From the NCBI RefSeq assembly GCF_050624435.1, contig NC_134534.1, positions 63,139,501 to 63,203,500 of the forward strand: a DNA stretch of 64,000 nucleotides, in the 5' to 3' direction. The notes beneath the pieces are model-generated. The model searched no databases. It had not been told where the DNA came from and saw only the letters and a program-made list of their open reading frames with translations. Made by a program: the position numbers and the translations under genes. Shown one piece after another: positions 56,185 through 64,000 of the stretch (positions within the stretch are counted from its first letter, which is position 1; each line of letters starts with the position of its first letter). The stretch is from Tenrec ecaudatus (Eukaryota; Chordata; Mammalia; Afrosoricida; Tenrecidae).

Positions 56185-57605
56185 AAATGTGCCATTTCAG
56201 TTACCTAAAACCAGGCAGTGAAAATCAGCTGAAATTGCTCCGTTTTCAGAACACAAAAGTTCATTTTCCTAACTAAAAGATTAGTATATAGATATCATAT
56301 GGCTCAAAAATTACAAAAGATCAAAGACAATCATTCAATAAAACATGAAAACACTGGTGATTTCCTTTTCAGAGCATTGACTCTGTTATATCAGTGCAAG
56401 AGAATGAAATAGGTGCATCTATTCTGATGAACACTTTTTATTAACAGAAAATGTTACTTTAAAAACCAAACAAATGTTCACCAAATTATTATCATTATTA
56501 CTTCGTTTTAAAATGTGGTAAGTAACTTACTGCCGGGCTCTAAAAGACCAGTTTACCGAATGCGCAGTCTAATTGGCGATATGAACAACACGCTCTCCGA
56601 CGTGAGAATCAAGGACAAAAGGCATAATCGTGATATGGGCGGGGCTAATGACAATCTGAGAAAGGAAAAGACTTCGGTGAGGTTGTGGTTAGCACATCGG
56701 GAGACCGCTTGACATCTCTGAGACCCTAGAAATCACCAGCAAGTCAGACAAGAAGAAAGGAGGTCTTTACGAGGTATCCAAGTAATAAATAATTTACCAA
56801 GCAATTTAGTAACCTCAGCAGTCACCACTTACAAGGCTGCGGAAGGGAATGGAGTCTGTATTTGTTGAGGAGAGCTGAATCAATACCAGAAGTAAGCTGT
56901 CAGATTTTTCTATAGTGTCAATATCTCAGACTGGCTGTTTCCCTGGTGCTCCTGTGGAAACAATTTCCAGAAGTATACTGTTGAGTGGCATGCTGCATGG
57001 ATTAAATGCTTTCCTTTAATCCCTGAACTCCGTGCATGTTCAAAGACCAATAGCACAAAAGGAATACTACAGAGCCCGAGGACAAGGCAATCTATAATAA
57101 CAGTATCATTTTGGAATGGTTTATACTTGAGAAAACCCCATTACCACAGCAAAGTCCATCCAGCACAACAGCGAAAATGAAAAGAGACCGTGAGAGACTT
57201 ATTGCACTTTTACACAAATAATTTTTTTTTTCTTTTTGGTTGTTGCAAACCACGAAACCTCCTCACACGTTAGTGTCCTATGTGCTCTAGGAGAATTAGG
57301 AGCATGCCAGTGCATGCGTGCAGTGTGTATGTTATTTACCTGAACATGTGGTGTGGAAAAAAAACCCCAAAAGCATGGTCTAATACCTGGCTGCCTGGAG
57401 GATACTTCCCATTACTGAGATATATCAATAGATTTATTAGCCACATTTCCATTTGCAAGTCAGGTAAAATGATGATTTAATCTTGGAATAGCAATGAGCT
57501 ATTTAATTCCCTTCAGGTGTTTACCCACGTGAAGATGATTCTGAAACAAACAAAAAAACTTTGCATCTTATAAAACTCGAGAGGTTTTAGCAAAAAGTAT
57601 TAATG
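56185..57605. other. Intergenic, nothing recognised
   Basis: No gene or named repeat. The ORF 56515-56712 has no recognisable domain. Confidence 0.35.
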
Positions 57606-57611
57606 CATTAA

Positions 57612-57815
57612 GTGAAAAATTCAACTGCCGTTGAGCAGATTCTGATGTATATCTAACCAATAGGAAAGAACACAACTTCCCCTTTGCATTTCTAAGACTA
57701 TCCAGTCTATACAGGAGTAGACAGCCTCATTTTTCTTAGACAGTTGGATGGTAGGTTTGCCAATGTTGCTGTTAGTAACCCAATGCTTCACTCAATTGTG
57801 CTACTCTGAGTTTTC
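57612..57815 (-). mobile_element. AfroSINE copy, diverged
   Basis: AACTGCCGTTGAGCAGATTC, GGAGTAGACAGCCTCATTTTTC and CAATTGTGCTACTCTGAGT, reversed. Confidence 0.7.
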
Positions 57816-57884
57816 TAAAAATATATATTAACTGGTAACATTCATATATGAATAAGAATCAGCTTCATATCAAAGAATTTTATG

Positions 57885-58235
57885 TCAAAAACCATCCAAA
57901 CCCAGTGCAACACAAGTGCATGCAATCCAGAGCCGTTTTGACTCATGCAGTTGGTGGTGAATGAAACAGAAATACAGAGTTGGAAGCTGGGAGATCACAA
58001 GCTGGTGGGTGCAGAGGTGTGTGAATCCACGGTCCTTGGGGACATGGGAAGGTGTCATAGCAGCAGGCTGCCAGGGCTGCAAACCCCAGAGCCAGATGCG
58101 CAACCCAGGCAAGCAGAAGTGAAGAGGGGTAAGAAAGAAATTCTCATGTATGTAAATGCCATGCCCCCAAAGGAGCATCACTGGACTCCCACCCACTTGA
58201 CAGGTTGATGCCACCTCTACCTCCACACAGGTAAT
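57885..58235. other. Probable interspersed repeat, family unknown
   Basis: A stretch of raised GC (AAGCTGGTGGGTGCAGAGG, CCTTGGGGACATGGGAAGG) with ORFs open on both strands (57885-58226 minus, 57945-58208 plus). It looks like retroelement or LTR sequence, but there is no second copy in the window. Confidence 0.3.
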
Positions 58236-58819
58236 ATCAAGTATACATAAAATCTAACATCACACACCACTGTATTATTTGTCAGTATTATTTGGGCAGA
58301 GTGAATACTTATTTCATTACATCCACAAGTGAAAGAAAAAACTTGAATATTTAAGTACGGAGCAATCTGTAGAATTAAATTGAGCAAGCATGAAACCATG
58401 AGTAGTTTCAGAGACAAGCACCATGGAAAAGTAATGCATTGGCCGTGGCTTTTTAAAGCTAGCTCTGCAGCACCATTGTTATATAACGTTAATGTTTTAA
58501 GAGATGAGGTTCAGTTAGCTCTAGACCATCCAAGTTCTAAACAACTCTATTGTTATAAACCTTCATTGTTATTCAGTGTTACAGCAGATCAATAATTTGT
58601 GACTTATTGAGATGTGTACTGGCTCTTAAATTCAAAGCCACTCGAGTGTTGAGCTAAGAAAAAAAGTGCAAATACAAGAACGCCTTCCTTTTCTGTTTAA
58701 ATTCTTCTATTTATGGATACTCTTACATTTAGAAAGAAACAAAAGCTGTATCAGTCCTCTAACAGTAGCAGAAAAATAAATACGTGGGATTTACCAAATA
58801 TGGAGAATTCGATCAAGGC

Positions 58820-59010
58820 CTCTAGTGAGTCTGGTGGGAGAACATTAGATAGCTAACCACAAGGTGGGCAGTTCAAATCTAGCATCAGTTTTGTGGGATA
58901 AAGATTGGGTTAGATGCTCCTATGAAGATTTACGACCTCAGAAACCCTATTCCCCTTCACTATGAGTCGCAATCCACTAGAGGTCCAAAGGTTTGAGTTT
59001 GGGTTTATTG
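58820..59010 (+). mobile_element. AfroSINE copy
   Basis: GATAGCTAACCACAAGGTGG, CAGTTCAAATCTAGCATCAG, GACCTCAGAAACCCTATTCC and TATGAGTCGCAATCCAC. Confidence 0.8.
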
Positions 59011-59084
59011 TGTCCTCTGGGTCTTATCTTGACTATCTGCCACCGTGATGTTGAAGAGAGCTTGATCAGTGCTGTCAGCAGTCA

Positions 59085-59240
59085 AGGTCCCTTGTGCAAA
59101 CAGTGCTCTCCCAATTACTAGCTTAAACGTTGTGGGTTTGAAACCAACCAGCAGAACTATAGGAGAGAAGCTTAGCCATCTGCTTCCATAAATATACAGC
59201 CAAGAAAATCATATGGAACGTTTCTACTCTATAACACATG
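59085..59240 (+). mobile_element. AfroSINE copy
   Basis: TTACTAGCTTAAACGTTGTGG, GTTTGAAACCAACCAGCAG and CATCTGCTTCCATAAATATAC, 3' truncated. Confidence 0.7.
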
Positions 59241-59249
59241 AGGCTCCTG

Positions 59250-59540
59250 CGTGTTGGATGTAATTCAGCGGCAGTGTTTGCTTGTTTGCTCTTTAATTTT
59301 TGTTTTGTGTTGTGGGGGCAAAATCCTTGTCTTCCATTCAGAAGACCCAGTTTCTATCCGTGGTCGATGCATCTCAAGCACAGGCAACACCCATCAGAGG
59401 AGGTCCGTGCTGCTCAGCTGCAGAGAAGTGCAGCTTCCAGACCAAAAGAAAGGAAAAGGAAAGACCTGGTGATGCGTTCCTAGAAACCAGCCAACGAAAG
59501 GCCGAGCGATCACAAAGCGCTCAAGTTCATAGGAGTCCTC
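59250..59540 (+). mobile_element. RTE LINE 5' UTR fragment
   Basis: CACCCATCAGAGGAGGTCC, GCAGCTTCCAGACCAAAAG, GAAAGACCTGGTGATGCG and CCAGCCAACGAAAGG follow the order of the RTE1 5' region. Three overlapping ORFs here are non-coding by this reading. Confidence 0.55.
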
Positions 59541-60044
59541 CTGTGTTTTGTTTCTCCCGCAGTTCTAATTTTTTTGAGCAGCTTTTCCTTGAATTAAATT
59601 TTGCAGGTTTTAAATCTTAAATTTGTTTCTACCTTTGAATGTTTCTTAATAGAAACCATAACACAACATATATTCCTTTTGAGGAGGCAGAATTATAAAT
59701 AATATTAAAAATTGAGATAAAGTTTTTTAAGACTGGCTGATAACCATAGACAATTAATGTCCAAAGCAAGAAGGAAAAAAGCCTTGCTGTAAGATGATGA
59801 CACAAATCATAAAGGAGATTAAGTAAATAGTTTTAAAGAGGTTATCTTTATAAGGTCAAGGTCAAAATGGTTCTTCAGAATGAGATTCTGGACTTGGAGT
59901 TCAGATGAGGCGAGGATGTTTTGCATTTGACAACTACATGAATTTAGGGGAGCAGGTAAAGTATGGAAAGTTCTGAACTGAATGATTTCCCCCAAAATGA
60001 TATGTTCCTAGATTCTATGCCTGTGGTTGTAATCCCATTTGGCA

Positions 60045-62175
60045 ATGTTATATATTTTTAATAATTTTATTGGGGGCTCGTACAACTCTTATCACACTCC
60101 ACAATCAATGTGTCAAGCACATCTGTACATTTGTACCCCCCTCATTCTGAAAATATTTGCTTTCCACTTTAGTCCTTGGTATCAGCTCCTCATTTTCCCC
60201 TCCCTTCCTGCCACTGCCTCCCTCATGAATCCTTGATAATTTATAAATTATTATTTTGTCATATCTTACACTATCCAATATCTCCCTTCGCCCACTTTTT
60301 TATTGTCTATCCCCCAGGGAGGATGCTATATGTAGATCCTTGTAATCAGTTCCCCTTTTCTACCCCACCTTACCTCCACCTTCCCAGTATCACCACTCTC
60401 ACCACTGAGCCTGAAGGGACCATCTGTCCTCGATTCCCTGTGTTTCCAGTTCCTATCTGTATCAGTGTACATCCTCTAGTCTAGCCGGATTTGTAAGGTA
60501 AGCTTGGAATCAAGATAGTGCGGTTGGTGGTAGTGGAAGAAACATTAAAGAACTAGAAGAAAGTTGTATGTTTCATCATTGCTACATGGCACCCTGACTG
60601 GCTCATCTCCTCCCCATGATCCTTCTGTAAGGGATGTCCAGTTGCCAACAGATGGGCTTTGGGTTCCCAATCTGCACCCCACCTTATTCACAATGATGAC
60701 TAATACCTGATACCTGGTCCCTTCGATACCTCGTGATCACACAGGCTGCTGTGCTTCTTCCAAGTGGGCTTTGTTGTTTCTCAGCTAGATGATCACTTGT
60801 TTATCTTCAGGTCTTTAAGACCCCAGATGCTGTATCTTTTGATAGCCGGCCACCATCAGCTTTCTTCACCACCTTTGCTTATGCACCTGCTTTGTCTTCA
60901 GTGATTGTGTTATGAAGCTGAGCATCTCAGAATACTGAATTATTAGAACAAACTGTTCTTGTGTTGAGGAAGTACTTCACTAGAGGCCCAATGTCCATCT
61001 GCTTCCTTAATACTAAACCTATAAATATATGTACATAGATCTATTTCCCCATCATCATATATAAATATATTTGCATATGTATATGCCTGTATTTAGATCT
61101 CTACAAATGCCCTTTGCCTCCTAGTTCTGTCCTCTATTTCTTTTTACTTTCCTCTTGTCCCATTCTCATGCTCAGCCTTTATTTGGATTTCAGGAATTCC
61201 TCTCATTTGCATTGTTCTTGAGCGAGCACTGTGAGACCTCCTACACCCTACTTACCATGAATTTTTGGTTTCTTGTTGTTCCCTTATCCCTGGGTTTGTT
61301 AATAACCATTTCCTTTCTGCCATGTCCCCTTGGACTGTCATCCCGTTGTTCTCTCTTCCAGCTTATTTATCCCACCTATCTCATCCAGATAGACACGCAG
61401 CAACAACAATATGCACAAAACTAAGACCGAGCACAAAAAAGCAACAATATAAAATAAACCAATTGCTATAACAACATCAACAACAAAAAGGCACCACCAC
61501 CACCAACAACAACAAAAGCCTATAAATAGGTCATGGTCTATCTGTTGTCCTTTATGAGTGTTTTCCAGTCCAGTTTGATGGGGCGCCAAGCCCTGGTGCC
61601 ACAGTCCATTTTTGGTATTCCCTAGTGACTTCATTGCTCTGCTCCCTTTGCTGCTCTGTTGTATGCCTCCAATATCTCACTTCAGCATAGTGTGCGGAGG
61701 GTGGGCACAATTCCCACCGTGTGACTCCATTGTTGCCCTCCATCGTGCTATGGATCAGTGGGGAACATCCTGTCTCATGGTGGGACCAGTCTGGCCCTAT
61801 GGTCCTCTCTATGCATTGGCTGTTCTGAGCAGAAATAACATCCTCAGGGCTTGGAAGGACATGTGCTTCACTCTTCTTTCCTCCCCCTTCGTTGGTACCT
61901 GTGTGCTCAGATCAGACAAGACCCTCTCCTTTAGCTGTATCTTCAGTGCGCTCCTCTGAAATGAATTCTTCTGGTCAGGGTTAGGGAGGAGGGTGCAGGG
62001 GGATGTGTCCATTTAGTTGGTAATGGGACTGGCCCCTCAGACCTCGCTATCGGTTCCCTGCTTCATGTTAGTGTGTTGAGATCTTGTCTTGGAGTACCAG
62101 GTTGAAGTCTGGTCCCTCTTTCCCAACACCCTCCCCTTGGGTGGGTTAGTGCCCTGTTCCCCCGAATACCCATGT
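60045..62175 (-). mobile_element. 2.1-kb non-coding retroposon (LINE 3' region type)
   Basis: On the minus strand it ends GCCCCCAATAAAATTATTAAAA, with AATAAA and an A-rich tail. Upstream are a purine-rich tract (near 60195-60225), then 1.9 kb without a long ORF, out to GACATGGGTATTCGGGGG at about 62170, next to a T12 run. Shorter copies with the same 3' end occur at 2658, 14937, 21600, 22775, 25690, 41185 and 41735. The features fit an L1-type 3' UTR, but I cannot exclude an independent non-autonomous family mobilised by a LINE. Confidence 0.7.
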
Positions 62176-62194
62176 CTTTTTTTTTTTAATAAAG

Positions 62195-62365
62195 ATTTCT
62201 GATGGGGTAGTAAAGGGCTGACTGAACTAACCCAAAGGCGTCTGCTTCAAGCCCACCAGATGTTCCACAGGAGGAAGATGGGGCCGTCTTTTTCTGAAAA
62301 GATTTATAGGCACAGAAACTCTTTATAGAGCTGTTCTCTGTCCTATAGGGTAAAAGTCAATCTTT
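62195..62365 (+). mobile_element. AfroSINE copy
   Basis: CTTCAAGCCCACCAGATGTTC, GGAGGAAGATGGGGCC, TTTATAGGCACAGAAACTC and CTGTCCTATAGGGTAAAAG. Confidence 0.8.
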
Positions 62366-62449
62366 TTATAGTTTTGCTTGCATTTTCCTATGTTGTGTGT
62401 GGGAGGCTGAATTAGTTCAAGTATATCTTCAGTCCATCTCTTTGGAAAC

Positions 62450-63110
62450 ATATGTTACTCTTAAGTATCCTGGAGCCTAGTCCAACTCTTGCAGACTCCA
62501 TGCATAACAGAACCAAATACTGGCACCATCCTCGCAATCATTGCTATATTTCAGCCTTTGTTGCAACCACTTTGTTGCAGTCATTGTGTTGGTTGATCTC
62601 ATTCGGGTCTTGCTTTTTTTGTTGTTGTTGTTGAACCTGTACTTCTAGTGTGCTTCTCCAAGAACTTGGCACTCCTGCTAACAATTCCAAAATAGAGACA
62701 AAGTCTATCAGCTTCCCTTCTAAGGAGCATTCTGGTTATAATTCTTGAAGACATTATTTTTATTGTTCTAGCATTCCATGGTTTATCCAATATTTTTGCC
62801 AGCATAACCCAAATGCATCAATTATTCAATCTTCTTTATTTATTGGTCAGCTTTCAAAGACTATAGCAATGGAAAATGTCATACCTTAGGTTAGACATAT
62901 CATAGTCCTAATTTCATTTTTGTGACATATTACTGTTTTTTACACTTAAAAAAGGTATTTTGCAATAGATTTGCCCAATGCAATACATCATTTATATTGT
63001 TAACTGCTGCCTCCATGGGCATTGACTATGCATTCAGGTAAAATGATATTTTTTATAACTTCAATATTTCCTCCATCTTTATCTTTTGAGATTGGAAAGT
63101 ACTTAAAAAC
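62450..63110 (-). mobile_element. RTE LINE 3' portion, minus strand
   Basis: CTCCATGCATAACAGAACC, CACCATCCTCGCAATCATTG, CCTTCTAAGGAGCATTCTGG, CATTCCATGGTTTATCCAA, AGATTTGCCCAATGCAATAC and GCCTCCATGGGCATTGAC cover about 650 bases of the C-terminal ORF and 3' end, all in order. A GTTGTTGTTGTTG tract sits inside. Confidence 0.85.
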
Positions 63111-63195
63111 AAGCTAAGCATCAGAGACAGGCAATGAGAGGTGCCGCGCTACTGGGAAGTAAATGCCCAGACAAGACAAGAACTTCCTCCAGAAT

Positions 63196-63221
63196 AGAGA
63201 GAGAGAGAGAGAGAGAGAGAG
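63196..63221. repeat. (GA)13 microsatellite
   Basis: Uninterrupted AG dinucleotides. Confidence 0.9.
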
Positions 63222-63224
63222 CCT

Positions 63225-64000
63225 TCCCCTGGAGCCGGCATGCTAACTTCAGACTTAAAGCCTCCTAGACTTTGAGAGAATATATTCCTGTGTGTTAAAG
63301 TAATCTACTCGTTGTGCTTCTGCTGTGATCACACTCAATAACTAAGACAACGGTGAAGACTACAGAGATGGACACAGAAATCATATTGCCTTGGTGAGTT
63401 TCAGGAACAAAATGAAATTTTGAAAATCAAGTTCATCTCAATTACAGATGCTTGGATATCTATGGCAGACATTTTAAAAATTGTGCAATATTCTTCAACA
63501 AATGACACTGGAAAGACTGGTTTTCTACATGCCTACAAATAAAATAAGACACATACCTCACATCATAGACAAAAACGAATTCAAACATTTTTGATGAAGG
63601 AATGGCCTGATGCTTAGAAAGAACCACAATATTCTTTGCAGAAAAATCTTTTTTCAAGACTAGATGATCCAACTGCTGACACACTAGGAAAAAATAAGTG
63701 GGGATAATATGACTATTAAAGGTCTAATATCTAAAGTACATAGAACACTTTCACAACAACTTATGTTACTTTTGCTTCATTCTCTTCTCTCTATCCCCCA
63801 CAGTCTGCACAGGGGCTTTTTCTCAACATAGCCACAGCTTGCCTCAGCCACAGGTAAGGGACTAAGCCCTTTCAGTTCCACAGGCAGGGATCGGGGCTCA
63901 GCTACAATGTTACTTTTGTTTTCCTCTCTACTCTATCCCCCCACGGTCTCAGCAGGCTTATTTTAAAACTTCTTTTTCTCCTCTTTGTCTCTTTCCTGTT
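63225..64000. other. Right end of window, nothing recognised
   Basis: Near the edge the phrase CTCTCTACTCTATCCCCC... recurs (63781-63806 and 63925-63950, both followed by CACNGTCTGCACAGG-like text). This points to a local duplication of about 145 bp or the start of a repeat that continues beyond the window. Confidence 0.4.

Noticed and set aside
57885..58226. 113-residue ORF with aromatic-rich sequence
   Set aside because: The opposite strand is open too, and the DNA looks like repeat sequence; no recognisable domain.

Overview
This is a window of nuclear DNA from a placental mammal in Afrotheria, most likely a tenrec. Three things point there. About 35 copies or fragments of the tRNA-derived AfroSINE are scattered on both strands. 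Many fragments of the afrotherian RTE-type (BovB-like) LINE share that SINE's tail. One 197-bp hAT element at 44192-44388 has the terminal repeats and body of the SPIN transposon, which among afrotherians is known from tenrec. There are no operons or bacterial signals. The sequence is mostly AT-rich, gene-poor and packed with old, nested repeats.

Gene content is sparse. On the minus strand at 6726-6861 lies the first coding exon of HNF4G (hepatocyte nuclear factor 4 gamma). It ends in a GTGAGT splice donor, so bases 1-6725 read as the start of HNF4G intron 1 and everything to the right as its 5' flank. The only other gene-like unit is a full-length, intronless, processed retrocopy of TAF5L (SAGA-type complex subunit) on the minus strand at 38872-40928. 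It has 14-bp target-site duplications, an ATTAAA signal and a poly(A) remnant. It carries two in-frame TGA stops and a compensated pair of 1-nt indels, so it is a pseudogene.

Layout. 1-6700: HNF4G intron with a 33-bp minisatellite, a broken mariner transposon and two AfroSINEs. 6700-7010: HNF4G exon 1 and probable promoter. 8.3-11.6 kb: a long RTE LINE with two inserts. 12.9-18.6 kb: AfroSINEs, a tRNA-Phe half fused to a LINE tail, and a CpG-rich patch. 20-27.4 kb: RTE fragments and an LTR. 27.8-31 kb: an L1 ORF2 fragment split by a compact ERV LTR. 31.5-32 kb: a solo LTR with clean 5-bp duplications. 34-38.7 kb: RTE and SINE copies and a GATA microsatellite. 38.9-40.9 kb: the TAF5L retrocopy. 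41-44.4 kb: LINE tails, two LTRs and SPIN. 45-48.6 kb: an old antisense L1 with at least five insertions. 49-59.5 kb: SINEs, another solo LTR and a (GT)24 tract. 60-62.2 kb: a 2.1-kb non-coding retroposon. 62.4-63.1 kb: an RTE copy.

I found no undescribed multi-gene system. The points most worth following are the HNF4G N-terminus and promoter, the TAF5L retrocopy, the horizontally acquired DNA transposons, the tRNA-Phe half chimera, and the 2.1-kb ORF-less retroposon with at least eight related copies here. Repeat boundaries are read by eye and are good to roughly 10-30 bases unless terminal duplications are quoted.
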